A DNA stretch of 64,000 nt from Hirsutella rhossiliensis (taxonomy: Eukaryota; Ascomycota; Sordariomycetes; Hypocreales; Ophiocordycipitaceae). Below, one piece after another: positions 11,300 through 24,273 of this stretch. Each line of letters begins with the position of its first letter. Positions within the stretch are counted from its first letter, which is position 1. The notes under the pieces were generated by a model. That model made no database searches and was not told where the DNA came from. It was given only the letters and a program-made list of their open reading frames with translations. Made by a program: the position numbers and the translations under genes. The stretch spans positions 9,114,001 to 9,178,000 of the forward strand of contig NW_025408667.1 of the NCBI RefSeq assembly GCF_020360975.1, in the 5' to 3' direction.

Positions 11300-14200
11300 A
11301 GCTATAGACGTCTCCTTCCTCCTACGTGCTATTAGCTCCTCTTATAGACTCTTAAGGCGGGCTTCTAAGGATAGCTTCTCTCGAACGTCTTCTAGCCTAA
11401 TTTACTATAAAAAGATAGCTAGCTTCTACTTTAGTAAGGGCTTCGTAAGACCGTTAGCTTTTATCGATACTATTAGAACCTAACGGACGGAAATAAGTCC
11501 CCTTTAGACCTCTTAGCGTAACTAATACTAGTAGATATCGATATACTATAGCTAGGTCGATAGCTTACTATTTTCCTTTATAAGAATCTATATAGTCTAT
11601 ATATTATTATATTCTATAGCTAACGGGGTCGGGATTTATAGTTATAAAGATATTAGTAGCCGGCTAAGGAAAATCGCTTCCTTTAATACTTTTAAAAGAG
11701 CTAGTAGCTCTGCCTCCGTGCTTAATATAGTAATAGTAGCTTACTTCGAAGCTCTCTAAGCAATAGTTCCTCTAAAAAAGGTTATAATATACCCTTATAA
11801 GCTCTTTCTATCTAAGGAATTATCTATAAAGGATAAATCACTTAAATAAAAGAAGATTTTAGCAGCTAATTTCCTTCCCTACCCTCCTAAGCGTAGACTA
11901 TATAACCTCGTTAAATAGAGATAAAGGATTGCTTAGTCTACTACTTCTTAGTGCCTAGGGCTAGGATTCTAGTTATACCTAGCTAGCTAGGAGACCGTAA
12001 AAGAAATATCCGGTTTAGTAGAAATAGCTAAAAAAAGTAGGGAGCCTACCTTCTATTAATATTAGTATTTCTCTTACTCCCTAGCTTAAAAGGACGGATT
12101 AAGTAAAAGCTCTTTATTTAATATAAGCGTAGATAGAAGCTTCTTATCGAGGGAATTAAGGAGGAATGTATAAGCGACCTTATCGATATAAGCGTCTTAG
12201 GTAAGCTAGATAGTCTATTAGGACCTATTTTAAAGGATTTATATTCCTAGGAACTAATTTAGCTCTCCTAGCCTAGTTATCTTATACCTTTATTATAGGC
12301 CTCGTATAGCCTCCCTAGTAGTAGCTTCTTCCTCTTTTAGGTAGGCCTAGATAATATCGTCGATATAGAAGAAGACTATGATTTTACCCTTCTATATTAT
12401 ATACGGTTCTTAAGGGACTTTCGTAAAGCCTAGGGCTTCGAGGGAACCTATTAAATACTATTACTAAAGAAGGGGTAATCTTTATAGTCCGTATAGAGCT
12501 TTCCTAAGCTATAGAACCTTTCCTAGTTATTAGAAACTAAGAGGAAGTCGTATATAGATAACTTCTTCTTCCTTAAGTAGGCAGTTAATAAACGCGTTAA
12601 CTATATCTATCTAATCGAGCTCGAGGTCGAATTTTGCTACTATAGCTATAAGGGTCTAAAAAGATATCCCTACTAAGGTAGTTGCCTTAGTAGGTAGATC
12701 CCCTTTTTCCTATTAATTCCTATAGATAACTAGCTAGGCTTTATACTTTTAAAGGAAGCTATATTTATTAGTCTTATAAATAAAGACCTACTTATAGCTA
12801 AGGACCTATTTTCCTATTACCTTTTCCTTAAGGACCTCTTCGAAAGACCCTATCTCCTTATATAAGGCTAGGTGGTCTTTCTAGGCCTAGAAAAACTAGT
12901 CTTTAAAGGTGTGTTTTTCTAGCTACTTCTAGTTTACTAGTAGGTCTAGGAGGTCTCTTTTATATACCTTCCTTACTAATAGAGGCTTAAAAAGCCGGCC
13001 TACTATAAATGCTCCGTAGGAACCGTCTTCTATAGGCGTTAGATAGAAGTCGGAAAAACGATCGAAATAAGGGAGAGATTAGTCTTCTTTTATAACCGTA
13101 TCGGGCCCTATACCTTCCTTTGCTTCTCGAAGCAAGGATATAAAGGCAGCTTAGTAATCCTTTAAGAGAGGTGCCTTTCCTACCCCCTTAAGGGTCGAGA
13201 TAGGAAGACTAACTAAAAAAGCTACTTTTAGATCTTCTTCTTATTCTATAAGAGGAGGCGTAGGAAGGTAAGCGTATTCTAGCTCTACCGCTTTCCTATA
13301 GTCTCCTTCTTCGTCTAGATTATCTAATCTAGTAGCTTCCTCTTCTTCTTCGAAGTCGGCGTTATCCTCGACTACTTCGACGTTAGTTTCTTCCTCCGTT
13401 TCCTTATCTAGGACCTCTTTTTAAGACTATTAGGAAGGGGGGATTTAAATCTTCTATATTAGCTAACGTTATAAGAGTAAGAGGGGCTATTAATCCCTCT
13501 TTCTATCGAAGAAGCTAGATTCGTCGAAAATTATATCCCTTATCGAAATAACCTTTTATAGAAGAGGAATCTAGATCCGGAAGATATTTATAGAATTATA
13601 ACTAATAAGGTAACTAATAAAGGCTCTAGGATTAAGCTTTCTTTTCTTCTTCCTTTTTAGCTATATATCGGTAGTTATAGCGTATACCTTATAGCCGTAG
13701 GCACGAAGGTAGGCTAGCGAGGCCCTCTTTTCCGTAAAAAGCTCGAGGGGGGATTTTTAGTCTATTCCTTAGTTTAGTTCCCTATAGTCCTTAGGGTCCC
13801 TAGGGGTCTAGTTCTATAGGTAATAGGCGGTCTTAATAACTTCCCTCTAAAGGTCGTATAGAAGCTTTATAGTAAGTCTTATTATATAGGCCCTTTCTAT
13901 TATAGCACCCCTTAATCTTTCTGCCCCTCCGTTCTAGGCCTAGGTATTCGGTGCTAATAGGAGGGGTAAAATGCCCCTTTTTTAAAGCTAATTTAAGATA
14001 TCCTTCGTAAATAGCTCTCCGTTAAACCGTATCTTCTTTACCTTATAGCTAAAGTAGGAATTTATCTAGTTAACGAAGTCCTAGAGGGCAGACTAGTTAT
14101 ACTTACTTAGGTAGGTCTATAAGAAATAGGGGAAAACTATCCCTAAAAAAGCGTCTATAAAAAACATTACCCTAACGAAGCTTTCCTAGTCCCTAGAGAC

Positions 14201-16240
14201 GTCGGTCTAGTTAACCTAAATTTCCTTATATAGCTAGTCTAGCTATATTAAGGTCCGTCTAGAAATTCGTCTCCTAGTCTTCCCTTAGCCGTAGTATTCG
14301 TATTCGACGGTCTTTAGGCCCCTTATTTATATGCCCTATTATTAGCCTAGCTTATATAAAGCTACGGGGCCCGGGTAACTAAGTTATGCGTGCTAAAGAA
14401 GACCGTCTCCTTAGGCTGCCGGAAGAGGGTCCTTTAAACCTACCCTCCTTTAAGCAAGGAAAGCTAACTTTTCGAGAGATTCCTTCCTAAGGATAGGTCG
14501 GAATTCGAGAACAAATTAACCGAATTTTTCCTCGATAAGCCTAATAGTCTAATTCTTCTAGACTAGCCTCGTAGGCTTAGACGTTATATCCTAGAAGATC
14601 CCTTCCTTTCGAAGAAAGCGGAAGGAAATTAAGCTCGTTAAAAATTAAGGGCAAAAAGCTACCCTTTTTCGTCGAAGAATTCGTATAGACCTATTAGGTA
14701 ATTCTATCGTAAAATTTACCCTTCTATATCCCTCTATTTATACGGTTAATTCCCTAGTAATAAGATATTCCCTCTATGCCTTCTTAAAGGACCGGAATTA
14801 TAAGAGTATATTATAGATATTAAGGGAAGTACTAGAGTTAAGGATAGCTGATTTTCGTAGGGGATAGTTAGAGGGTCCTAACGGTTGGTTTTAGCCTTAT
14901 TAATCCGTAGGGAAGACGAAGGCTAGATTTACTATACTAATAATCTTTCCTCGAATTTATAGTAGTAGCGTTAATTACTATTTCCTAGTAACCTAAATCT
15001 CGTCTATCTTCTTCTATAGCGAGGGGTCCTCCTTAAGAGACTATTATATCGTTTCTTATAGCCTCTTTAAAGGGTTAAATCCTTTAGGTCGGTTTTCCTC
15101 GAAGACCTACTAGCATTATAATAATCGATGGCCTTAGGATTTATAGGCTAGGCAGATGTTTCGCTTAGTCTTTTATTTCTTCGAGGAATCCTCGTCCCGA
15201 TCTAGAAGGTCTACTTAAAAACCTCCCCTTTTTACCCCTTATTACTAATTTTAATAAAGAGGTTCGATTTCGACTAGTTCCCTGATTTTTCGACTAACGG
15301 ACTAAAAGGTCTATTAGGGGACTAGTCGGGCCGGTCTAACTAACGGGACCGGGGCCGGGCCCGGAGTAAGAGGCGGAGCCGGGACCGGGGCAGCCGTTAA
15401 AGATAGGGTTAAGGCTCTCGAGGAAGGAGGAGCTAAAGGAGTAACAGCCGTAGCAGCAGCGGGAGCCGTAGTAATAGGGGCTATAGTAGCTATAGGGGCA
15501 GTAGGTCGAGTGCTAGCTACGAAGGAATAAGATTACTTACTATTATACTCTAGTAGCCTCTTTATCTAGTTCCCGGCTAGCTTCTTAAAAGATAGTTAAG
15601 TAACCGTTACTAATAGGCTTTATTAGTAGAGATATATCCTATAGCTACTAGCCGGAAAGAGCTTCTATAAGGAAGTATTAGTTAGCTTCCTTAAGGATTT
15701 CTTCTTATATAGCTAGCTACGACGAAGCTAGTAGGTTTCTAGTAGAGAAGGCTCCTAGATATACTATATAGGTCTTCTTAATACGGTTAGTTATATAGCC
15801 CCTTAAGGGAGCTATTAAGGTCTTAAGCTTTAAAAGCTACTACCTAGGAGTCTCTTCCTCTTAAAGAGTAATTAGCTTTACGGCACTAACGGATTCTATT
15901 ATTGCTATATATATAGTAGTTAGTAGCTTTGTCTTATAAAGGTATTCCTTACGGTGACTCTCGTAGTTACCTAAGGTAGTAGAAAAAGCTCTCTATTATA
16001 CGGAGGTTAGCTCGGAGAAGAGGGAAGCTCCTTCTATAAATTCCGTTGCCCTAGGACGAAGAGGGGGCTCGAGAGGGTCCTTCTTATTAAAGAAGACTAA
16101 ATTATAAATAGTTCTATCTATACGAGCCCGTAGCTCCTTTACCTACTTATCTTAATCTTATAGCTCTATAAGAATCGTCCTACGGACTATAGGGACGGTA
16201 GAGGAGTCGGATTTCGTTATTATTATAGGGAAGGGTAGAA
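11300..16240 (-). pseudogene. Cop-1a Gag-Pol polyprotein, degraded
   Basis: Minus-strand reading gives Gag from about 16230, with an Ala/Pro/Gly-rich linker near 15480-15340 (GC-rich). The GAG-pre-integrase block HARL-PGP-ALYKLG is at about 14410-14340, with integrase after it to about 13650. The RT has YIDD at 12357-12368, so the catalytic aspartates are kept here. RNase H motifs continue to about 11430. Many Trp and Gln codons are TAG. The domain order (integrase before RT) is diagnostic of Copia. Confidence 0.82.
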
Positions 16241-16350
16241 AAGTTAGGTAAAAATCGGCTTTTTAAGTAAGAGGGGTAAAAGGAAGCTACGAGGGATATA
16301 AGAAAGGTGCCTTTTATAGTAGCCGGAAGGTATAGGAATTTTATTCCTCC

Positions 16351-16362
16351 CGGGCTTATAAC
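16351..16362 (-). other. Primer-binding site of Cop-1a (half-tRNAiMet type)
   Basis: Directly inside the 5' LTR, the minus strand reads gttataagccc, the RIPed form of gttatgagccc. This is complementary to the anticodon-loop region of fungal initiator tRNA-Met. Copia/Ty5-type elements are known to prime from a cleaved initiator tRNA at this site. Confidence 0.7.
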
Positions 16363-16854
16363 TCTCGCGAAGAGAGATACGAAAAGTATATATAAAATAT
16401 ATAAAAGTAAAAGTAAAAGTAAGGGGTCGGATAGGTAGGGCAGAGATATTTAATTCTTATAGGAGTAGTAATTATAGTAGGGGAGTAATTATTATATTGC
16501 CTTAATTATCCTTCTTTTTTCTATCTATCGCCCCTCTTTATACCTATCTAGTATCTTAATTAATAAAGAAGATCCTACTTAAAGAAGCTATTAATATCCT
16601 TTTAACTACTAAGCCTTTTACTAGTTTTTCCCCTCCTTTCTAGCCGTTGCCGGTATATCCGTCTTATCTCTTACTACCTCTATAGGAAGCTATCGCTACT
16701 TCTACTTCCCCTTATACCCCTACCTTTCTTTCTATACCTCTTTTTAGCTCCTTCTTTAAAACCTGTTTTTTATACTAAGTGTTTTTAGCTTCCTAGGTCC
16801 CTTATACTAAGGGATATCTCTAAGAACTACGAAATTAGGCTACGCTTCGCGATA
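16363..16854 (-). repeat. 5' LTR of Cop-1a
   Basis: It begins tctcgcgaag and ends cttcgcgata on the plus strand. It is followed by the TSD ataat and then the displaced 17-bp tip of the Gyp-1B LTR (16860-16876). Confidence 0.9.
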
Positions 16855-16876
16855 ATAATAGTTAAAGACTCTTATA
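16855..16876 (-). repeat. Displaced tip of the Gyp-1B 5' LTR (with TSD copy)
   Basis: The reverse complement starts tataagagtcttta, which matches the first bases of the Gyp-1A LTR. This marks the outer right boundary of the whole Gyp-1B insertion. The sequence after 16876 belongs to another element (Cop-2). Confidence 0.75.
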
Positions 16877-19140
16877 TTTAAGAAGCTTAGTAGTAAATAA
16901 AAGAGCTTATACTTTTTCTAATATTATACGATTTATTCTTTTTATTTTACTATTAGATTTAAGCGTCCTAAGAGGACTAGAATTAAAAGTAATTCCTTCT
17001 TTTTTATAGTAAAGCTTTATTTTATCTATAAATTCTTTAGTATTATTAGAAAATACTTCTTTAATCCTAGTATTTTTAAGGTTATTTTCTACCTTATTTT
17101 AAATTCTAGGAACCTATTTAGAGCTTCCCCTTTTCTTCGAAGAAGGTATATTTCCAGATATTAGGTTCTTATATCTAAGAAAGAAATATAATAATAATAT
17201 TTATTATAAGTAGGTGCTTTAATTAGCCCTTAAATATCTAATATAGTTTTTTCTAAATAGAAATAAGACTTATATAAGGGTTATTTATTAACCTTATTCG
17301 TTACTTTAGCTTTAATATATATTTCGTACTACCTTATTTTATTTTCCTTTTTAGAGGTATTTTTATATATTTATTATATCTTTTTAATATTTTTAAAATA
17401 GCCCTACTATTTATATACCCTAAGCAAAAGTACTAAGTATAAAAATCTATATCCTTTACTTTTAAAGATATAATAAGGATCGATTAGCGTTTTAATAAAG
17501 GTTTTATAAGAATATAATATAATTTATTTCTAATAAATCCTTTAGTAAGGACCTTAGCTTTATTCTTTAATAAAAGGACTTAATTCCTCCTATTAAAGCA
17601 TAGATATTACTAAAATAAAATTAGGATAGAATATTTACCTTTAATTTAGGTATATAAAAGTAGTTTTAAAGGATATACCCTTTTCTACTATATAGGAACT
17701 TAAATACTAAGTCCCCCTTTCCTTTTACTAATATAAATAAAGCTTTTCCCTAGTAAACTTTAAACTTAATTTCTTTATAGTTAATAAGGAAATTCTTATT
17801 AGATACTATATACTTAGTAGCTCTAGTATTATATATAGAATTAAAGATCCTTTTATTCTTATAACTAAGAAATCCTCCTTTTCTTAACTTTAAGACTAAT
17901 TCCTTTATTCTAGGAATTAAGGCTTTTAAAGGTCTTAAAAGAGAGTCTTTATTAGCTTTTACTATAAGGGTAATTATAGAGGTTAAAATTACCTTTAAAT
18001 CCTTAAACGTTTATATAAGGGTCGGAGCCCTAGAAAGGTCTATAAGGTCGATATCTAGGTCTATATTATTTTCTTATAAAGCTATATTTAAGACCTTATT
18101 ATTATTATCTAAATCGGACTCTACCTTTATAATATAAGCTTTCCTTCTTTTATTAATAGTAGAAATACTACTTAAAGGGGATTTCTTCTTAAAAGAAGAA
18201 AAAGAAAAAGATTTTCTCTTCTTAGAAATTTAAGTCCTATTATCCTTTTTTCTTTTATTAAAAACCTAATATATAGGAGCCTTATTTAAGTATAGTTTAT
18301 ATTAATTTACTATAAAATGCCTTAGTTATTTATATTCCTTATAATAAGGAGTATCTATAGACTTTCTATAGGATCTCTAAGGCTTCCTTTATATTAAGAA
18401 GGCTTTCTCCGAAGATTTATCTATATCCTTTATTCTTTTATATTTATTTAAAAGACTAGCTATAAGCGATTTAAGGGTAAACGCCGTAAAATTATACTTA
18501 AGGCTCTATATAATATTTATAGTATAGCTTCTAAATTCCTTATTAAGGCAATTAAGAATCTATACTATAAGGATAACTTCTAGAATTTCTATCTTATAGG
18601 ATTTTAAATCCTTATAGATTTCCTTTACCTTATAAAGGTATTTCTTTAAATTAAAGCTTAAGGGACTAAGATTAAAGAGCTGCTTTAAAAGTAAATAATT
18701 TAACGAGAAATTTAACGGATTATATACCTATATAAGCTTATCCTAAGTAGCTTTAGCCTTTATTAAATACTTAATTTATATTAAAGGGCTATCTTTAACT
18801 TAAAGAAAAATCTAGGATAAAGCTTTTATAGTCTTTATATAATTTACTTACTCTAAGGTAGTAATAAGCTTTTCCTTAGTAAGGATAGCTATTATCTTTA
18901 TAGTCTAAGGAGTATAATTTAAATTTCCCTTAAGTCTAAAGAATTTATATTCTTTTTATCTACCTATTTTATATAAATTCAGTATTATTTCGTTTATAAA
19001 GATCGAGAAGTCTAAATAGGAGTTTAAGAGTATAGGAAGGTAAAAGAAGTCGTTAAGGGGATTTTCGAAAGGAATTTTAGTCGGGTATTTTAATAAGTAA
19101 TTTTAAAGGTATAAGTTAATTTCCTAGCTTAAAAGGAGTA
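16877..19140 (-). pseudogene. Cop-2 Gag, protease and integrase, truncated by Gyp-1B
   Basis: This is a second Copia family, read on the minus strand. Gag occupies about 19100-18330, with a decayed zinc knuckle at about 18322-18277. The protease is near 17850-17815, where D-S/T-G now reads NTR, followed by a KYIVSNKNFL block typical of Copia proteases. The GAG-pre-integrase LGHIN motif is near 17440-17385 and reads LGYIN. Integrase reaches the SPLRTPQSNGK-like motif around the last catalytic Glu at about 16985-16905. It stops at 16876 where Gyp-1B begins, so RT and RNase H are absent. Divergence from Cop-1 is large, so it is a separate family. Confidence 0.75.
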
Positions 19141-19144
19141 AGCT

Positions 19145-19720
19145 AGGCTTATAACCTCTTAAAGTATATACGTAAATATAGAGTTTTAGGAAATTAAGGA
19201 GTTTTATAAGACTATATAGTAGAAGAGAAGAAGGAGTATAGGGTAGGATATTTAACGGAATTTATTAGTAGTATATTAGTATATAAAAGAAGTATTAAAG
19301 TTAATAATTCTATCTTTATTTATTAGTAGATATACTGCTTTATATAGATAATTATAGCTAAACGTAAGAACTTTTTAGGACTAAATTTAAGCTACTATAT
19401 ATCCCTAAGACTAAGAAATTTACTAATACCTTAAGTATAGCGGGAAGTATCTTAGTTCTACTAATATTTATATTTAAAGGAGGTTAGTTATACTAGTATT
19501 CTTTAAAGGTCTTAGCTAGTATTCTATGCTAGCTCTATTCCTTCGATTCCTAATTATATAATTACCGGCACCCCGTTTAATATATATTAATATATAAAAT
19601 AACGAGCGATTCTTACTTTATAAGATAGGACTTTATCTATAATTAATATACTACTTATTAGCTTATATTATTAAGAGAGTATATTATAGCTACTTTATTT
19701 ATACTAGGAATACTATTCCT
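19145..19720 (-). repeat. 5' LTR of Cop-2
   Basis: It shares extended similarity, in opposite orientation, with 39490-40075. At its inner end the minus strand reads aggttataagcctag, a RIPed half-tRNAiMet primer-binding site leading into gag. The outer end is set at the point where similarity to the G3 repeat resumes, so the boundary is approximate to some tens of bases. Confidence 0.6.
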
Positions 19721-20139
19721 TATATCCTATATATTAAAAGCTTTATAAGTAAGTACGCTATAAGCGCTACTTAGGGTCGGTTCTACTAAGAGTATTTTAG
19801 CTAGTTTATTATAAGAAGCTAGAACTTAGGTATAAATTACTACTACTAATACTTATATAGTTAGGCCTAGGTTTTAGAATCTACCTAGGTATATATCGGT
19901 AAACTTTTAGTCTAATAAGTTAAAATAAGTTATTACGTTAGCTATATAAGGGCGGGCTACTACTAGTATATATAAGGGGCTAATATAAGCGGCTTTTTAG
20001 TATACCGCGGTAAGCTTAAGTAAGTCGTCTAAGAGGTAAGCGGCGAAAGTAAACTAATAGATAAAGCTAGTAGATACTTTAGTAAGGGCAACGTACTAGC
20101 TAAGTAAGAGGTCGGTGTTAGCCTCCTTATAAATAGTAG

Positions 20140-20835
20140 TATAAGAAGGTATAAGTAATAAGCGTAGAATCGGGTAATCGATAACGTAAGCGGAAAGATC
20201 GGATAAAGGAGTATAGGGTAGGATTTCGTCCGGAATTTATAACGAGTATATAAGGGGCTAAATAATATATTAAAAGAATAGCGTTACGAAGGATACTTAT
20301 AAACTTACTTATTCTATCTACTACTCCTAGGGAAATCCTTTATCTTTTATAGACTATTGCTCGCCTACTAGTAGACTAATTAGTTAGCTTTTTAGCGCAT
20401 TCTATAGTGCTTAAAATTCTCTATTTATAGTATGTCTTCCTAACTTAGTAGGTGGTCTAATCATAACGTAATAGTTAACGTAAGACTATAGGTTCTAGTA
20501 TAAGTAGTAGATTTAACTAGAATATTCTATGCCTTACCTATTCTCGTATCGCGGATATCTTTAGAACCGCTATACTAAAATAGGCAATAAGGTATCCGTT
20601 CTACTCGTAATTAACTTATGCTTTTTATATATATTTTATATTATTAGGATAAGCTTATCTTAACCCGCCTTTCCTAAAGGAAGGTATAGATATTTAGTAG
20701 AGGTCTTTATCTTTAAGGGTTATTCCCTTAGACTATATTATAGAGCCTCTTTTTACTAGCTTATTCTATAGAGCCTCCCTATGCCTATTATCTCTTTATA
20801 ATAGTAAAATAGGAATATAAGGGTATATTCTTATA
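20140..20835. repeat. Solo LTR, 696 bp, TSD agtag
   Basis: It is bounded by tataag and cttata, which is TGTAAG...CTTACA after RIP. Perfect agtag duplications lie at 20135-20139 and 20836-20840. The homologous site in the inverted copy (near 63030) is empty and carries a single ctact. Internally it resembles the Cop-2 LTR around the segment ggagtatagggtaggat, so it may be a diverged relative. Confidence 0.75.
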
Positions 20836-21615
20836 AGTAGTAAATAGATTTACCTAAATTATAGCTATATCTAAGGCTCTATAAACTAACGCTTTTAACT
20901 TAAAGTAAATAATACCTATATAGCTATCTATATTACCTAGGTTATTATAGTATATTATAAAAGGTATAATAGGGAATAGTCTAGGTTTTTTATAGCTTAG
21001 AACTTAAAAGGGGTTAAGCTTTTATACGAATAGGTTAGCTTACTTAAAGGGAGTAAAGGGTAAGGCCGCGGCGGCGGCGAGTTAGCGTTTAGTAAATAAG
21101 TTCTTAGATAGATTATTAAAGGTAAGGTCTATTATACTAGATCCTCTAGTCCTAGCTAAGGTATACTTAAGGCTCTCTTTAAATATATAGGTTCTTAGTA
21201 TATTAATAGCTTTATACTCTTTTATAGGAGCGGCCTTAAATATATTTAAATAAGTAAGGAGGTACTTTATACTAGTAACTATAGCGATAATCTTAAGTAT
21301 CTTAGCGTTTATAAAAGCGACTTATTTAAATAGGAGCTTATTAATAATATTAGCTAAGATAGTAGCGATCTATATAGTTTAAGGGCGCTAGTTATTATCT
21401 TAGTTTTATTAAGAAAGATAGCCTTATTTAGGTCGCGTAGTAATAAAAGGAGAAGCTCGTTCTTATTAAATAATAAGGTAAACTACCTATAAGTATTATA
21501 GGGGGTACTAAGGGGTTTCCCTATAATATCTAAATCTAAGGGTAGTAAGTCGCTAAATAAATTACTAAAGCTTAATAGCGATAGGGTATAGTTATTAAAG
21601 TAAACGTATAAGTAG

Positions 21616-21872
21616 TATAAGGGAACACATATCACGGTACGATTAGTTAGGTAGTAGAGATAGCTAGAGGTACTACGCTATATATATTATATTCTCCTCG
21701 TTATAAGACTAAAGCTTACGGGAAGAGGGATTTTTTCTCTTTAGTTAGAGTAGCGAGAGGTCTATAATATATAAGCGGGGTACGTATAATTCCCTGCCGA
21801 TACCCTACTAATATATTAGTACTACGTACCTAAGTACTTTATTAGCCTATACCTCCTTATAGCGCTCTTATA
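21616..21872. repeat. Solo LTR, 257 bp, TSD agtag
   Basis: It starts tataaggg and ends ctcttata, again TG...CA after RIP. It is flanked by agtag at 21611-21615 and 21873-21877. The inverted G3 copy lacks it (near 62230). It retains some CA/TG words (around 21625-21640), so it is younger or less mutated than its surroundings. Confidence 0.75.
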
Positions 21873-22072
21873 AGTAGGTACTAAGATTAAGGTAATAAGA
21901 AGCGCTAACCTATTATAGTTAGATAGTTAACGGTATATTCTTATTAGTTTAAGCGGTTATAAGAGTTATAATAATAATATAATAGGTAGTAGCTTTATAA
22001 AGGATAAAGAAGTATAGCTAGTTATATTTATATAAGTTATAGGCTTTAAATAAAAAAAGAGATAAAGTAGTA

Positions 22073-22341
22073 TATCGCACGGAGGATGAGCAAGTGGGCA
22101 TAAAGATCAGGGACTGGAAGACTCTTGATTCTGCTATCTAAGGTGGGAAAGAGGCGAGATCTTTATAGACTGCCTGAATATGAGAATGGAAGGGAATGGT
22201 AGTGAATGGAAGCATCTGATCAGATCATCTGGAAGCCACTGATGCGTTGATGATGCCTCCTAGAAGTTTCTGTGGGAAATGTGGAAACGGACTGTGCGAA
22301 TAGGGGTCAGACTGTTGGAGGCTGATATCCTATGTGTGACA
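22073..22341 (-). repeat. 3' LTR of Cop-4
   Basis: It is the direct repeat of 25344-25614. On the minus strand it starts TGTCACACATAG and follows the purine run GGGGGGG (22343-22351), the polypurine tract that primes plus-strand DNA synthesis. Confidence 0.92.
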
Positions 22342-22392
22342 TACCCCCCCAGGTTGTGCTGGCTAGTGGGCAGTGCAAACTGAAGAAAGAAA

Positions 22393-24273
22393 CTAGATCC
22401 CTAGCAACGTAGAGATATCGACGAGACCGAGTTGTTTGACGAAAGTAGCAAATTTCTGGCCTGGCAGAGCTTTGGTGAGCGGGCTGAGCGCCGTGGCTGA
22501 GTCACTCGGACCGGGGTCCGGTGTCGGATATGGGTGCTGAATGTCATGAAACTCATCCTGATCATCCGAGTCCTCATGATCAGATGGTTCGGGTTGTACC
22601 ACAATCGTGGTGGCGTCTCCTTGGTCTGAGGTTGAGGAGATTGCTCAACGGGGTCAGGTTCAGGTTCATCGATTTGAGTGGGGATTTCCTCGTAATCCGA
22701 CTCGTCCTCGATGTGGGCTGGAAGCTGTACTTCCACGCGCTGTGGGATAGGTTCTGGTGGCTGATCATTTCCGTCATAGAAGATGCTTTCATTGAAGGTC
22801 ACATCTCGGACCCTTCGGACTTCTGATGTGGACGGAATCCAGATCCTGAAAATGTTCGTGGAATCATATCCAACGAGATAACCGATTTCTGTGTGAGGGT
22901 CGGTCTTTAGGTCCTTCTTCTGTCTGTTCTGAAGGGCCTGGGGTGTCAAGGATAGGCTCTGCAGCCGTATGCCTTGAGAAACGTGATGTCAGGCTGGTCT
23001 TGCTGGTAGCCTATGTCTCTGTTGTTGTCTCGCAGCCACTGATGAAGCAGCTGGAAAGGCGTTCGGAAGCTGTGGTTCTGCATGGGCGATCTGTTGTGCA
23101 AAAACACTGCTGCTTTCCAAGTCTCTGGCCAAAGATCAGATGGTAAATTGGCATCAATTCCCATTGTTCTGGCCTGGGCAGATATTACCCCCCCAGATCG
23201 CTCTGCAGAACCGTTTTGAGCGGGAGTGTAAGGGCAGAAGGTTCATCTTGAATCCCCTTTCCTCGATCCAGCTCTCATACGCACTCTGAAGAGAACGATC
23301 GTTATCACGGTGGATAATGCAAATGTTGAGATTCCATTGGCGTTGAACCATTGCCTCGTGGTTTCTCAAAGCAGTCATAACGGACCCTTGTGTCGCGTCA
23401 TTCAGAAGGTAGATGAAGATCATGCTTGTAAATTCATCTTTGATAAGAAGAACAGCTTCCTTGCCGTTGAATGAGGTGTTCATACTGAAGATATCAACGT
23501 AGATTCTCCAGAATGGTCTGGGGCTCGGTTTTGAGGGGTTCGGCGAGAGACGACCTTCTTTCCTTCCCAAGGAACACGCGGTGCAATCGATGGTAACTGG
23601 GCCTTTGATCTTCGAACCCGTCGTGTTCTCAACAAGATGCTCTAGGGCTTGAGCGTTCAAGTGACCTAGGCGCTTATGCCAAAGCGTAGCATCTGCTGTT
23701 TTCACTGTGCGAGGTGCAGATGAAGATGTGAAATTGGAGGCGTGAGAGTCCTCCTTAATCGGGTTGAACTCGATGACCGGTTGACGAAAGCGGCGTTTCG
23801 TATGAAATATAATCTGATCGTCTTTAGAGACGCGTCCAGATAGTGGATTCCAGTTGTATCCCTTCGCAAGAAAGCGGTCGAGGGATGCGATGTTGGTGTG
23901 GAATTTTGGCACGAAGGCAACTTCGTTGAGCTGAAAAAGTCCTCCTTCTTCAAGCTTCATACGGACTGTGCCGTAGCCAAGGATCTGAAGTTGACTATCG
24001 CCTGCAAAGAGCTCTTCTGGCTCTGCAGGGCGGTGTAGTCAAGAAAACGGGATCGGTTGTTGCAAATGTGTGTGTCTGATCCGGAATCAAGGATAAAGGA
24101 GTCATACAGCGGGTAGACTGCCTTTCCCGTCGAGAAACTGGTTGATGGAGGTGTTGAGGAGGCGGTGTGTTGTCAGGAGCTGGTAGAAGACCGGCAAACG
24201 CTGTGCCTTTAACGGAGGAGTCGGACGATTTCTCCATTTCCTTCTTCTTGAAGTCTTGTGCTTTCTCCGTCAT
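22393..24273 (-). pseudogene. Cop-4 Pol remnant: protease, GAG-pre-integrase, integrase, RNase H tail
   Basis: The frames are broken by several small indels rather than by RIP stops. The protease motif FILDSGSDTHIC lies at about 24095-24050. GAG-pre-integrase with HKRLGHLN is at about 23690-23640, with the C-x2-C pair (CTAC) of the integrase zinc site near 23590. The integrase core (about 23540-23200) carries IYVDIF and a RDND stretch. A frameshift near 23210 leads into the ERSGG-like Glu region and then the DLWPETWKAAVFLHNR and AYGCRAYP motifs (23160-22950). An acidic Pro-rich linker runs to about 22490 and joins directly to the pol C-terminus (LGLVDI) ending at 22393. The whole RT domain is missing. 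Confidence 0.85.

Larger units (their letters stand above)
10516..16854 (-). mobile_element. Cop-1a, full-length Ty1/Copia element inserted in the Gyp-1B LTR
   Basis: It is bounded by 492-bp LTRs (10516-11007 and 16363-16854) and by the 5-bp TSD ataat (10511-10515 and 16855-16859). Joining the flanks across the element restores the Gyp-1 LTR, which proves the insertion. Internal order on the minus strand is primer-binding site, gag, GAG-pre-integrase, integrase, RT, RNase H and polypurine tract. It is the same family as the copies at 26300-39340, 31536-37873 and 43812-50133. RIP is moderate. Confidence 0.92.
19721..22072 (-). repeat. G3m, interior of a repeat shared with 61499-63640, with two nested solo LTRs
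   Basis: The reverse complement aligns along its length with 62100-63230. Conceptual translation gives long helical stretches such as one ending RNLFTRRLL, but I recognise no family. It could be a gag-like region because it follows an LTR. Two insertions absent from the other copy break it (20140-20835 and 21616-21872), and Cop-4 interrupts it at 22073. A (CGG)-rich Ala run lies at 21061-21085. Confidence 0.6.
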
